From Acidimicrobiia bacterium (GTDB lineage Bacteria > Actinomycetota > Acidimicrobiia > Spongiisociales > ZC4RG35), in NCBI GenBank assembly GCA_025937235.1, contig JAICRU010000009.1, positions 1-56,470 on the forward strand: DNA of 56,470 nucleotides. The letters are read 5' to 3'. Positions 1 through 8,485 of the stretch are shown here, piece by piece; positions within the stretch are counted from its first letter, which is position 1, and each line of letters opens with the position of its first letter. A program made the position numbers and the translations under genes. The notes beneath the pieces are model-generated. The model saw only the letters and a program-made list of their open reading frames with translations, searched no databases and was not told where the DNA came from.

Positions 1-62
1 CAGGCGGAGTGAGGTTTCGATCGCTCTCTGTGGTCGGGCTCGTGGTGTAGGTGTGTGGCCAT
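1..62 (-). CDS. possible 5' end of a gene running off the left edge
   Basis: An ATG on the minus strand at 62 opens a frame with no stop to the window edge (about 20 codons, His-rich, beginning MATHLHHEPDH). Its A is shared with the TGA that ends the 30-codon frame at 64-154, the usual layout for coupled re-initiation. No Shine-Dalgarno is visible. It may be the first real gene of an SOS-controlled unit, but the fragment is too short to name and may be chance. Confidence 0.25.
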   Translation of the reverse strand, partial: MATHLHHEPDHRERSKPHSA

Positions 63-63
63 C

Positions 64-154
64 ACCCCAGGAGGCAGCCCAGCTCGGCTACAAACGGATC
101 CGACACCGGTTCCTGCAGAGAGCCTCCAGGCTGGTAGGAGTCGAAGGTTTCCAT
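64..154 (-). CDS. possible 30-residue leader ORF behind an SOS box
   Basis: The minus-strand ATG at 154 lies three bases beyond the SOS box at 158-171. On that strand the box contains TATGTT, a plausible -10 ending five bases before the ATG, so a leaderless transcript repressed directly by LexA would fit. The peptide (METFDSYQPGG..., ending ELGCLLG) has no family I recognise. Its stop overlaps the next minus-strand ATG at 62. The case rests on layout only. Confidence 0.3.
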
Positions 155-157
155 TAT

Positions 158-171
158 CGAACATATGTTCG
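158..171. promoter_or_regulatory. LexA-type SOS box
   Basis: CGAACATATGTTCG is a perfect 14-base palindrome matching the actinobacterial/Gram-positive SOS consensus CGAAC-N4-GTTCG. It lies 103 bases upstream of the histidine kinase gene and 3 bases upstream of a minus-strand ATG at 154. The tight spacing suggests it controls a leftward transcript. Confidence 0.6.
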
Positions 172-273
172 TAGGGGTACAACCCGCCCGTCGACAGGGC
201 CACCCCTACGTGAGGAAGAATCGCGGACTCTCTCGATTCGATGAGTAACGAGTCACCCGCCCCCTAAAGAAAA

Positions 274-1701
274 ATGGCCGGGAATCCCGATAACGGCTGC
301 ATGGGGACGGACCGCTCACTCAGTCCAAAGGCAAGACGCCGAGCGGTGGGTGCCGCCATCGGGGCCACCCTGCTCCTGGTCGTCGTCGTGCTCGGTCTCG
401 CCTTCGCCGATTCGGTGGGGGCATCGAAGGTGGCCGGTAACGCAGAGCAACTGCATCGGGCCAACGCCACCCTGGGCACCGCCGCTCTGACTCGCGCCGC
501 AGTGGTGCAAGCGACGACCTTCACCGAGCTCGCCGCCAGCGATCTCGTCACAGCCGAAGATCTCGACGTTGCCCTATCCGAGGCGGTCGACGCACGCGAT
601 CGGCTCTCCGAGCTCCATGGGCTCTCGACTTCGGATCTGTGGGAGCCTCCACTGACTGACTTCGTTGCCACGATCCACCGAGCCCTGGTCGCCCTCGAGG
701 CCGGAGACTATGACCAGGCCAAGTCGGTGCTCATGGATGATGGTGAGCCGGCCTACACCGAGCTCGTGGACATACTCCAGGACTCGCAGGCCGAGATCCA
801 GGCGCGAATCGACGCCAACACCATGGGATCCCGCCGTACCAATGAGCTGATCCAGTTCTTCCTCATGCTCGCCATCCCCGGCTCGGCGGTCCTCATCTAC
901 CGGTTCATCGCACGGCGGCAGATGCGCGAGCTTCGGCTCAAGGTCGACCTCGAGCTGGAGAAGGAGCGTGAGATCGGCCGCGCCAAGGACGAGTTCATCG
1001 CAGGGCTCTCCCACGAGCTTCGCACCCCGCTCACTTCGATCTACGGATTCGCCGAGATCCTGACCGATGGCGGTGCCGAGGACACGACGACCGCGATCGA
1101 AGTGTCGAAGATCATCGCCAACGAGGCTGCCGAGATGACCCGAATGGTGGACGACCTCCTCGCTGTGGCCCGTCTCGAGAGCACCGGGATCCAGATCGAG
1201 ATGAGCCCGACCCACGTCGCCGAGGTCGTCGACTCCGCCGTGCTCCCATTCGACCGCGCCGGCATGAAGGTGAGCCGGGCTGGTGGCGATGCCGTGGTGT
1301 CCACAGATGCCGCCCGCCTCCGCCACGTGCTGATCAACCTGATCTCCAATGCGGCACGTCACGGAGGGCCCAACGTCGGCATCGAGGTGTCGGTCGGGGA
1401 GGGCGTGGTCGACATCGAAGTATGGGACGACGGGCCGGGAGTTCCCGACGACCGGCTCGAGAACCTGTTCGACACCTTCATCCACAACGGGCGGGCGACG
1501 CTCATGACCGGGACTCTGGGTCTCGGCCTCGGTGTGGCCTCGAGGCTCACTGCCTTGGTCGGTGGGAAGCTTGTCTACCAGCGATTCTCCCAGAAGAGCT
1601 ATTTCATCGTGACTCTTCCCCTGCTCGCCGGGGCGGAACAGTCGCCGGACGCCGACGATGACGTGCCCGTGGCCCATCTCATCCGGGCCATGTCGGCGTG
1701 A
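274..1701 (+). CDS. membrane sensor histidine kinase
   Basis: Orthodox two-component sensor kinase of 475 residues. A first membrane helix at about 25-46 and a second at about 194-213 bracket a mostly helical extracytoplasmic region. The dimerisation/phosphoacceptor helix follows, with the H-box LSHELRTPLTS (His247). The ATP-binding domain has an N-box near Asn359 (LINLISNAARHG), a G1 box WDDGPGVPDD near 385 and a Gly-rich lid GTLGLGLGVASRL. No response regulator is adjacent. The next gene starts inside this gene's stop codon (GTGA), so the two should be co-translated. An ATG nine codons downstream at 301 is an alternative start; neither has a good ribosome site. Confidence 0.9.
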   Translation: MAGNPDNGCMGTDRSLSPKARRRAVGAAIGATLLLVVVVLGLAFADSVGASKVAGNAEQLHRANATLGTAALTRAAVVQATTFTELAASDLVTAEDLDVALSEAVDARDRLSELHGLSTSDLWEPPLTDFVATIHRALVALEAGDYDQAKSVLMDDGEPAYTELVDILQDSQAEIQARIDANTMGSRRTNELIQFFLMLAIPGSAVLIYRFIARRQMRELRLKVDLELEKEREIGRAKDEFIAGLSHELRTPLTSIYGFAEILTDGGAEDTTTAIEVSKIIANEAAEMTRMVDDLLAVARLESTGIQIEMSPTHVAEVVDSAVLPFDRAGMKVSRAGGDAVVSTDAARLRHVLINLISNAARHGGPNVGIEVSVGEGVVDIEVWDDGPGVPDDRLENLFDTFIHNGRATLMTGTLGLGLGVASRLTALVGGKLVYQRFSQKSYFIVTLPLLAGAEQSPDADDDVPVAHLIRAMSA

Positions 1702-2840
1702 GACGGATCGCCGCCTCTCTTGGCCTCATCTGTCTCCTCATCCTCCCGCTGACCGCGTCTGCCTCCGGGACCGAGAAGTACAGAGACAAATTCGACTCGA
1801 TCGGCTGGGGGGGCTCGGACGGATCGCTGCCCTGGCCCGGCCCATGGAGCGAAATCAACGACGACGGGGACGAAAAGAAGGGCAACGTGCGTGTGGTCTC
1901 ATCTGGCAACTGCCCATCAGGCAACTGCATGTGGATCGGGGCGCTGACCACCCTTGGCGGCCCGATCGGCGCCCGGCGCGCCGCCGACACCAGCGGGTTC
2001 GAGGACCTTTCACTTCGCTTCGACCTCCACGCCACTTCCTCACTGCTCGCTTCGGCGCTGGAGGTGCAGGTGACGTCCGGCGGAAGTTGGACGACGGTCG
2101 CCGAATACCAGCTCGGGGCCGCGTTCGACATCAGCCCAGACCTCGACGTCAGCGACTTCCGCTCCGGGGACTTTCAGTTGCGGTTCCGCTTCAGCGGGCT
2201 CCTGCTCAGCAGCGAGGTCTACCTCGACAACGTCGAGATCTACGGGTCGACGGTCGAGCCGACCACCACCACGACCAGCACCGTCCACACCACCACGGCC
2301 AGCAACGTCCCGACCACGACGTCGACGACGGTCGTGACGACGACGACCCGCCCTGCCGGCGCCACTCCCACCACTAAGCCGGAGACCACTATCGGCACCC
2401 CCCAGGACGATGAGCGCGGAGAGGGTGGAGAAGCCACGACCACCACGACCCGTCCGTCGACGACCACCGACCAGGGTTCGGGTGGGACCTCGACTACGTC
2501 CTCGACGTCCACCACCACGACAACCGTGCCCTTCTCCGCTGGTACAGGTGGTTCCAGTGGGGGCGGGACTCCCGAAAGCGGCGGGCTGCGGCTTGCTACA
2601 CGAGGCCTGCAGGCCAACTTCCAGGGCGACCTCTATGGCGAAGTCCGTGGTGTCACCTACCTGAGCGGGGTGGACCTGCAGGCGAACTACAACATGGCAG
2701 TCGAGATGATCGAGGCCTCCTGGGGCTGGATGGTGGTGCTTGGCCTCGTCGTCTCCTACTGCATCCTCTCCGGCCTCGACCGCCGCCGGCGTAACACCGA
2801 GATCACACTCCACCCCGGGTTGTGGCGGCAGCACCGGTAG
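1698..2840 (+). CDS. secreted, membrane-anchored surface protein with Thr-rich stalk
   Basis: 380 residues in four parts. They are a signal peptide (about 1-23), a globular probably beta-sandwich domain (about 28-185) with four Cys, a long Thr/Pro/Gly-rich stalk (about 188-290, runs of TTTT), and a short domain followed by one membrane helix near 342-361 (WMVVLGLVVSYCILSG) with a basic tail. The protein should be displayed outside and held by its C-terminus. The GTG start overlaps the kinase stop, so it may supply or modify the kinase's signal. The globular domain resembles carbohydrate-binding jelly rolls only loosely. The same kinase-plus-surface-protein arrangement recurs at 31480-33183. 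Confidence 0.75.
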   Translation: MRRIAASLGLICLLILPLTASASGTEKYRDKFDSIGWGGSDGSLPWPGPWSEINDDGDEKKGNVRVVSSGNCPSGNCMWIGALTTLGGPIGARRAADTSGFEDLSLRFDLHATSSLLASALEVQVTSGGSWTTVAEYQLGAAFDISPDLDVSDFRSGDFQLRFRFSGLLLSSEVYLDNVEIYGSTVEPTTTTTSTVHTTTASNVPTTTSTTVVTTTTRPAGATPTTKPETTIGTPQDDERGEGGEATTTTTRPSTTTDQGSGGTSTTSSTSTTTTTVPFSAGTGGSSGGGTPESGGLRLATRGLQANFQGDLYGEVRGVTYLSGVDLQANYNMAVEMIEASWGWMVVLGLVVSYCILSGLDRRRRNTEITLHPGLWRQHR

Positions 2841-2850
2841 CTTCCTCGTG

Positions 2851-3066
2851 ATGAGTACGGAACCGGGCACCCCGAGAAAGGGCTACGGGATGGCCCTGGG
2901 CAACGCCCTGGCCGAATTCGAGGCAATGCTCAGCCCCGCGGCCGAGCATAGGGTCGAAGAGCAACGCCGGGTGGAGATCGCACCTGACGAGGTGGGGATC
3001 GAGCTCGACGAGACGAGCGGGAAGGTCCGCGTTGTCCCGCCCCAGGAGAAGACCGACCAGGCCTAG
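2851..3066 (+). CDS. small hypothetical protein
   Basis: 71 residues from ATG 2851, ten bases after the surface-protein stop, so probably the third gene of that operon. It is soluble and charged, with a helical first half (GNALAEFEAMLSPAAEHRVEEQRR) broken by a loop, and an acidic C-terminus. There are no Cys, signal peptide or membrane segments. The frame stays open upstream to 2740, but that part overlaps the previous gene and looks like low-complexity shadow. Function unknown. Confidence 0.5.
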   Translation: MSTEPGTPRKGYGMALGNALAEFEAMLSPAAEHRVEEQRRVEIAPDEVGIELDETSGKVRVVPPQEKTDQA

Positions 3067-3209
3067 AGCGGTCCGGGGCGGGGGTCGTGGCGGGTCGCTC
3101 GCCCTGGTCGGCTCTTCGAGGCCCAAAGCGAGTCGCCGATCAGGATCGTCGCCCCGTCGCCACGGATCGGGTGGCTTCGTTGCCACGTGATCAGGGTTAC
3201 GGTGCAGCC

Positions 3210-4157
3210 GTGCTCAACCATCACGGGGTGGACTCGTTCTCGGGGCGGATCACCGGCCTGATCGACGGTCTGCGCGGCGATATCGCCTCGGCGGCCACCT
3301 CTCCGTTCCGTCACGCCCCCTATCCCCTCGCCCACAGCCTCGAGTATCGGGGTGATCCTGGCCTGTTCGGGCCGGGCTCGATCTCCTGGCGTGTCATCGG
3401 TGACCCGGCGTCTTTCATCGGGGGGGTACGCGCCCTCCTCATCCAGGCGGCGCATCCCGAGGTGGTGGCAGGGGTGGGTGATCACTCCCGCTACCGGGAG
3501 GACCCGCTCGGTCGGCTGTCCCGGACCTCTGCCTACGTCACGGCGACCACGTATGGAGCCATGCCCGAAGTGGAGAAGGCCATCGCCCAGGTGCGTCGTG
3601 TCCATCGGGTCGTGTCAGGGGTGTCCAGCCGCGGCGTCGAGTACGACGCCGACGATCCGGGCTATTCGGCGTGGGTCCACAACGCCCTCACCGATTCCTT
3701 CCTGGTGGCCAACCAGACCTTCGGGGCCGATCGGCTCACTCCTGCCGAGGCCGATCGGTTTGTCACCGAACAGACGGAGGTGGGCGCGCTGCTCGATGCC
3801 GATCCGATGCCGGCCACTGCCAGCGAACTGAGCTCCTGGATCGAACGTCACCCTGAGCCGGCACCCTCACCAGAGATGAGGGACGCAGTCGACTTCCTCG
3901 TCGACCCGCCCTTGGACGACAACCTGAAGCTGGGATACAAGCTCATCATGGAGGCAGCGGTCGCCACCGTCCCGCCTCGGATCAGAGACATCCTCGAGCT
4001 CACCAAGGTGCCGGGGGCAATCCTGGCCGGGAGGGCCGTCGCAGCCGGGCTCCGCTGGGCTCTCGGGGCTTCACCGTCGTGGCATCTCGCCTTGGTCCGG
4101 GTGGGGGCTCCGGTCCCGGCCGGACGCTTCAAACAGCCACTCCCCGTCCCTTCGTGA
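3210..4157 (+). CDS. DUF2236 / MpaB-family oxygenase-like protein
   Basis: Belongs to the DUF2236 family, which includes the latex-clearing rubber oxygenase and fungal MpaB, proteins that bind haem or other iron cofactors. Recognisable family features are the phrase IGGVRALLIQAAHPEVVAGV, the segment DHSRYREDPLGRLSRT, and the later pattern YSAWVHNALTDSFL. From the GTG at 3210 the product has 315 residues, normal for bacterial members. The frame is open back to 3087, but the added residues are Arg-rich and unlike the family. No signal peptide is present, so it is probably cytoplasmic; substrate unknown. Confidence 0.8.
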   Translation: MLNHHGVDSFSGRITGLIDGLRGDIASAATSPFRHAPYPLAHSLEYRGDPGLFGPGSISWRVIGDPASFIGGVRALLIQAAHPEVVAGVGDHSRYREDPLGRLSRTSAYVTATTYGAMPEVEKAIAQVRRVHRVVSGVSSRGVEYDADDPGYSAWVHNALTDSFLVANQTFGADRLTPAEADRFVTEQTEVGALLDADPMPATASELSSWIERHPEPAPSPEMRDAVDFLVDPPLDDNLKLGYKLIMEAAVATVPPRIRDILELTKVPGAILAGRAVAAGLRWALGASPSWHLALVRVGAPVPAGRFKQPLPVPS

Positions 4158-4487
4158 TCACCGGTCGCTGAGATACCCCTGGAGGATCTCTAGTTCCCGC
4201 TGGAGACCGTCGGCGCGCGCCATCTGCCCGATACGTTGGTACTCGGCCACCGATTCTGTCCATCCGTCGGCCTCGCGGCTGAGGATCCCGACGATTTCCT
4301 GGTCATCCAACACCCTGCGGGAGACATCCTGACAGCCCACGACACCCTGCACGGAGGAGACTCCTTCGACCGCCTCGGCGTTTTCGATCGCGGCCAGTGT
4401 GGTCCGAAGCACCTTGACCCGCGGCACATCGCGATCTCTCATCGCCCTTGCCAGGTCGGCGCGCATCCGGGCGCGGAGCTCACCCAT
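4158..4487 (-). CDS. GatB/YqeY-domain protein
   Basis: 109 residues resembling the YqeY / GatB C-terminal tRNA-binding fold. The N-terminus LRARMRADLARAMRDRD...VLRTTLAAIENAEA and the segment EIVGILSREADGWTESVAEY are typical. At 109 residues it is shorter than the usual 150 or so; the last helical hairpin appears cut down. It is the last gene of a minus-strand unit, starting two bases after the stop of the winged-helix gene. The family's role outside GatB is uncertain. Confidence 0.75.
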   Translation of the reverse strand: MGELRARMRADLARAMRDRDVPRVKVLRTTLAAIENAEAVEGVSSVQGVVGCQDVSRRVLDDQEIVGILSREADGWTESVAEYQRIGQMARADGLQRELEILQGYLSDR

Positions 4488-4489
4488 TC

Positions 4490-5665
4490 TCAGCGCCCCG
4501 AGAGCTCACGATCGAGGGGGGCCGAGAACCTCGGGATCACCACCTTGTCGTCGAGCCAGGCTTCCAGCTCACCGGCCTGGCGCTCGATCTCGGCAACTTG
4601 TTCCCTACCGACATCCTCGAGCAAGGCAAACCGCACTTGATGCGTTTTCGTTTGGCCCCATCCACCGATGATCTTCCCGTCGGCCCAGATCGTCTGCCCG
4701 ACGTTGCCGCTGCGATCGATCAACCTGGGCGCATGTGGGCCCAGGTACCAATCTCGCTCCTTCCATCCCATCGTGGTGGGATCGAGGCTAGGAAGGAAGG
4801 CGATCCAGGATTCGGTACCCTCGGCGGGAGCTTCGTCGTCATGGGAGACGTAGCCGGTTCCCTCTGCGAGACCCACTTCGATCGCTCCGAGCCTGGAGAG
4901 GGCGGTTCGCACCTGGGTCACCGGCCATCCGGTCCACCACTTCATGTCCAGCTCGGTGCCCGGGCCGAACGTGGTCAGCCACCTGCCGAGGACTGCGGCC
5001 TGCGCCTCGGCCCTGGGCACTTCGGCAAGGGGCTGACCCAGCCAGACGTCCATCGGCGCCCAGCGGTACATGCTGCTGACCCAAGACCCCTTGGGTCGCC
5101 CCCGGGCGACCCGCCCTTCCGCTGCCAGCAAGAACAGGATCCTGGTCGACATCCCCACTGTCGACAGGAGCGACCCGTCGCTCTTGTAGAAGGTGAGCTT
5201 CTCGTTGAGCTCCGGGACGTCCTTGGTCAGCTCGGTGGCCAGAGCCTCGCCTCGCTTCTCCAGAGCGGCGATGGTCTTGTCGGACACCATCTCGACCCAT
5301 GCCGGCCCCTCGTCGGCGATCCCGTACTCCTCGACCCACTTCTCCAGACGTCGTCTTTCCGGGCCGACCAGGGCGGCCGTGGAGGAGCGAAACAACATCG
5401 GGGCCATCTCCACCGGGACCACGAACATCGTGCGCCGCATCGCGTGTATTCGGACCAATGACCGCTCCTCGTAGAGGGCGTGCTCCAGATCCCCCTGCTT
5501 GAAGCCGGGGACACGGGCCCGGGTCGACAGATAGACCGTGACCGGGTCCGAGGAATGCAGCGCGACCATCGAATCCGCCGCCTCGACGACGTCGGCGGCA
5601 GGGATGGCGAGCCGGTGCCGGGCGCCGAGCCGGGCCCGCCGCTCTTCGACACTCACCGTTCGCAT
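4490..5665 (-). CDS. HTH_42 winged-helix protein, AlkZ/YcaQ-like
   Basis: 391 residues of the winged-helix DNA-binding family that includes the DNA glycosylases AlkZ of Streptomyces and YcaQ/AlkX of E. coli, which unhook interstrand cross-links. Shared features are the N-terminal MVALHSSDPVTVYLSTRARV segment, LVRIHAMRRTMFVVP, and a C-terminal LPSLDPTTMGWKERDWYLG phrase. In characterised enzymes the first segment carries a catalytic Q-x-Q or Q-x-D; here the matching residues read H-S-S. The ATG at 5665 (MRTVSVEERRARLG) is chosen because the frame upstream lies antisense to the exporter gene. It lies 26 bases after the LysE gene and two bases before the YqeY gene. Confidence 0.8.
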   Translation of the reverse strand: MRTVSVEERRARLGARHRLAIPAADVVEAADSMVALHSSDPVTVYLSTRARVPGFKQGDLEHALYEERSLVRIHAMRRTMFVVPVEMAPMLFRSSTAALVGPERRRLEKWVEEYGIADEGPAWVEMVSDKTIAALEKRGEALATELTKDVPELNEKLTFYKSDGSLLSTVGMSTRILFLLAAEGRVARGRPKGSWVSSMYRWAPMDVWLGQPLAEVPRAEAQAAVLGRWLTTFGPGTELDMKWWTGWPVTQVRTALSRLGAIEVGLAEGTGYVSHDDEAPAEGTESWIAFLPSLDPTTMGWKERDWYLGPHAPRLIDRSGNVGQTIWADGKIIGGWGQTKTHQVRFALLEDVGREQVAEIERQAGELEAWLDDKVVIPRFSAPLDRELSGR

Positions 5666-5691
5666 CGGCCGATTCTGGCGCGGTCCGCGCC

Positions 5692-6300
5692 TCAGCCCGC
5701 CAGGATGACGATGGCGAAGACCAGAATCACGACGTTTCCGAGGACCGAGACCAGGCGTCGGGCCCGAATCGACAGGCGGTGCCCGGCGAATGCGCCGACT
5801 GCGGCGATCACCGTCTGCCAGGAGAGGCTGGCCAGGAATGCGCCCGTGACGAACAGGGCGCCCTCGCCTGCCGACAGGTTCCCGGCCACGCCGAGACCGA
5901 TCACTATTGCGGCGAAATAGACCACCGTGGTCGGGTTGACCACGGTGAGGCCGACGAATCGCCCATAGGTCCTCGATAGATCCGCCGAGCGGGCCTTGGC
6001 TGCAGTGGCATTGCCCGATCTGCCGCTTCGGCCCAGGCCGACGACCCCGATGACCAGAAGCACGAGCCCGCTCACGATGCGGAGAGGCCTGCCGATCGAC
6101 TCCACCGCTGCGGCCAGGGCGGTGCCGCCCACCACCGCCAGGCTGGCGTACACCAGGTCGGCCGTGGCCGCCCCCGCCCCGGCGGCGAATGCGGGCCAGA
6201 ACCCCCGTCGGATCCCCAAGTCCATGATCAGGACGGCGATGGCTCCTACCGGGACTGCGATGCCGTACCCGGCGGCGACCCCGGTGAGGAACGCGTTCAT
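5692..6300 (-). CDS. LysE/RhtB-family amino-acid exporter
   Basis: 202 residues with about six membrane helices. The family signature at the N-terminus is clear: a first helix ending GIAVPVGAIAVLIMDLGIRRGFW, then GAATADLVYA. The mid-protein segment GLTVVNPTTVVYFAAI is also characteristic of LysE/RhtB exporters. Members export basic or neutral amino acids or related small molecules; the substrate cannot be told here. First gene of the minus-strand unit leading into the winged-helix and YqeY-like genes, and divergent from the MFS gene 53 bases away. Confidence 0.85.
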   Translation of the reverse strand: MNAFLTGVAAGYGIAVPVGAIAVLIMDLGIRRGFWPAFAAGAGAATADLVYASLAVVGGTALAAAVESIGRPLRIVSGLVLLVIGVVGLGRSGRSGNATAAKARSADLSRTYGRFVGLTVVNPTTVVYFAAIVIGLGVAGNLSAGEGALFVTGAFLASLSWQTVIAAVGAFAGHRLSIRARRLVSVLGNVVILVFAIVILAG

Positions 6301-6353
6301 GACATGGAAAATGTAGGAATTGGCGCCGGCCCCACCCGGTACCGTTTCGCCCG

Positions 6354-7601
6354 ATGTGGGCTGACAGGGACGTCAGGCGGGTGGTCCTGGCCAGGTTCAT
6401 CTCCCGGACCGGGGGTGAGGCGGCTTTCTTCGTCGGGATCTGGGGCAAGGCGGCTTTCGAGATGGAGGCCTCCGCCGCAGGGGTGGCAGCGGTGATGGCC
6501 GCGCTCGGTGTCGCCTCGCTGATCGGGTCTGCGGCGGCAGGTGTGCTCGTCGACAGATTCGACCCCCGCCGGGTCCTGATCGCATGTGAGATCATCTTCA
6601 TCCCGGTGGCGATCGGCATGGTCTTTGCCGAGACCCTCCAGACACTGGTGATCGCGACGTTCTTGCTGGGTCTCGTCGGTATGCCGGTGTTCACCGCCAT
6701 CTCCGCCTTCGGCCCATTTCTCACCGAGGACCCGGAGCGCTTGGCCCGCATCAATGGCTATATAGAAGGGGCCTCCTGGGCAGCCTTCGTGGTCGGTCCG
6801 GCACTCGGAGCGATCATCGCCGGCAGCGTCGGCCTCGACGGCATCTTCGTTCTAGATGCCGTCACGTCAGCGGTGGCCGCGTTGATCATCGTGCCGGTGA
6901 AGGTGCGGAAGATGGCCAGGGAGGAGAAAGAGAGGGAGGGTTTCCGCGAGCTGAGGGAAGGCTTCTCCTACGCCTACGGGCATCGGCGTCTTCGCTTCTA
7001 CGTCTGGCTGGGATCCTCGGTGTGGGTCCTGTTCGGCACGTTCAGCGCCCTGGAGCCACTCTTCTACCGGGACATTCTCCAGGTGGAGCCCGAGACCCTC
7101 GGTTGGGTCAACTCGATCTTCGGGCTCGGTCTCGTGGCCGGCACCGTGATCTCGGCCCGTCTCCCGGCGCGGTATCGGACCGCTCGCACCCTGGTCTTGA
7201 TGGTCGCCCTCAACTCGCTGGGAGTCCTCGCCTATGTCGGCACAGACCAACTGAGAGTGGTGGTGGTCGCCGGTGTGTTCTGGGGACTGCTCATCGGCGC
7301 CATGGCACCATTGCTGCGGACGCTGATCCAGTTGAACACCCCGGAGGCGCTGATGGGGAGGATCACCGGCGTCACCCAGGTCCACTCCGAGGTGGGGCAT
7401 CTCCTCCCCTTGGCGATCGCACCTTTTCTCGCCGGTGTGTTCGGCGTGCAGCGCACCTTGATCTACACCGGGCTGGCACTGGCTGTCTTCGCCATGCTCT
7501 TCGTGCCCATGGCCACCAGGTTGGATCGGACTCGCACGGTCGATGTCCCACCCACCGGTCTCCCCGACCCCAGCGACGAGCCGCGCTCGGTGGGTCACTG
7601 A
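6354..7601 (+). CDS. MFS transporter (EntS-like MFS_3 group)
   Basis: 415 residues, about twelve membrane helices, with the MFS loop signature GVLVDRFDPRRVLI between helices 2 and 3. The layout (starting RRVVLARFISRTGGEAAFFVGIW, then YIEGASWAAFVVGPALGAIIAG in helix 5) resembles the enterobactin/macrolide exporter subgroup. The C-terminal tail is hydrophilic. The start codon follows the -10-like TACCGT (6340-6345) by eight bases and has no ribosome site, suggesting leaderless translation. Substrate unknown; probably an exporter. Confidence 0.85.
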   Translation: MWADRDVRRVVLARFISRTGGEAAFFVGIWGKAAFEMEASAAGVAAVMAALGVASLIGSAAAGVLVDRFDPRRVLIACEIIFIPVAIGMVFAETLQTLVIATFLLGLVGMPVFTAISAFGPFLTEDPERLARINGYIEGASWAAFVVGPALGAIIAGSVGLDGIFVLDAVTSAVAALIIVPVKVRKMAREEKEREGFRELREGFSYAYGHRRLRFYVWLGSSVWVLFGTFSALEPLFYRDILQVEPETLGWVNSIFGLGLVAGTVISARLPARYRTARTLVLMVALNSLGVLAYVGTDQLRVVVVAGVFWGLLIGAMAPLLRTLIQLNTPEALMGRITGVTQVHSEVGHLLPLAIAPFLAGVFGVQRTLIYTGLALAVFAMLFVPMATRLDRTRTVDVPPTGLPDPSDEPRSVGH

Positions 7602-7639
7602 AGGGCCGGCCCGGAGAGCCTCGTTAGAGTCCGGCCGCC

Positions 7640-8485
7640 ATGGGAGGAGCCAATCGACGGTTAGCCCGGAGCGGGCTCTCGATCCTCGCAGTAGTGGTGG
7701 CTTTCGTGCTCCTGTGGGAGGGGTACAAGTTGGTCTGGACCGCGATGGGCTGGGAGAACCCGGTCTCGCCCGATGACCGGACCATGCCCCACACTTGGGA
7801 CATCTTCCTCACCCTCTTCCGCCCGGCGCAGCGGAACGGCCCCCCGTTCATCCTCGTCGAGTTGCGAGCGGCCCTGATGACGCTTCGAGAGGCGTTTGTC
7901 GGGTTCGTGATCGGTGGCGCGGTGGGGTTTGGCCTAGGGGTGCTCTTCGTGAGGTCGACCATGGCCGAGCGCGCCTTCATGCCGTATGTGGTCGCCTCCC
8001 AGACCGTCCCGATCATCGCAATCGCCCCAATGGTGGTGGTGTGGGGGGGAAGGATCGATCTTCCTCAGTGGCTGAGCGTCTCGCTGATCGCTGCCTATCT
8101 CACTTTCTTCCCGGTGGCGATCAACACGTTGCGCGGCCTGCGCTCCCCGCAGCCGACCGCCATGGAGCTGATGCGTAGCTACGCCAGCACCACCAACGAG
8201 ACTTTGTGGAAGCTCCAGGTGCCGGCCGCCATGCCCTACATCTTCACCGCCCTCAAGGTGTCGGCGGCCGCCAGCGTGATCGGCGCCATAGTCGGCGAGC
8301 TCCCGGCCGGGCTGCGCGGCGGTCTGGGGCGAGACCTGCTCCAGTTCTCCCAGCAGTTCACCGCGGCGCCCGAGAAGCTGTTTGCAGCCGTGCTCATCGC
8401 CGGTCTGGCCGGTATCGCCTTCGTCGGCCTGGTCACCGCAATCGAGCACCGTTGGGTGCAGGCAAACCGGAGGCTTATCGGGTGA
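7640..8485 (+). CDS. ABC transporter permease (NMT1/taurine type)
   Basis: 281 residues with a cytoplasmic N-terminus, a first membrane helix, and the binding-protein-dependent permease domain. The EAA coupling loop reads ELMRSYASTTNETLWKLQVPAAMPYIFTALKVS. This subgroup (SsuC, TauC, ThiX) works with SsuA/THI5-type binding proteins. It opens a permease-ATPase-permease-binding-protein set; the two permeases differ and probably form a heterodimer. The gene shares GTGA with the ATPase gene. The start is preceded by TAGAGT (7625-7630) nine bases upstream and no ribosome site. Confidence 0.88.
   Translation: MGGANRRLARSGLSILAVVVAFVLLWEGYKLVWTAMGWENPVSPDDRTMPHTWDIFLTLFRPAQRNGPPFILVELRAALMTLREAFVGFVIGGAVGFGLGVLFVRSTMAERAFMPYVVASQTVPIIAIAPMVVVWGGRIDLPQWLSVSLIAAYLTFFPVAINTLRGLRSPQPTAMELMRSYASTTNETLWKLQVPAAMPYIFTALKVSAAASVIGAIVGELPAGLRGGLGRDLLQFSQQFTAAPEKLFAAVLIAGLAGIAFVGLVTAIEHRWVQANRRLIG

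Noticed and set aside
53-244. 63-codon plus-strand frame at the left edge
   Set aside because: It crosses the SOS box, has no family resemblance and Arg-rich composition, and no start signal; more likely chance.
2240-2617. Minus-strand Val-rich frame opposite the Thr-rich stalk
   Set aside because: It is the complement of ACC/ACG threonine runs, not a gene.
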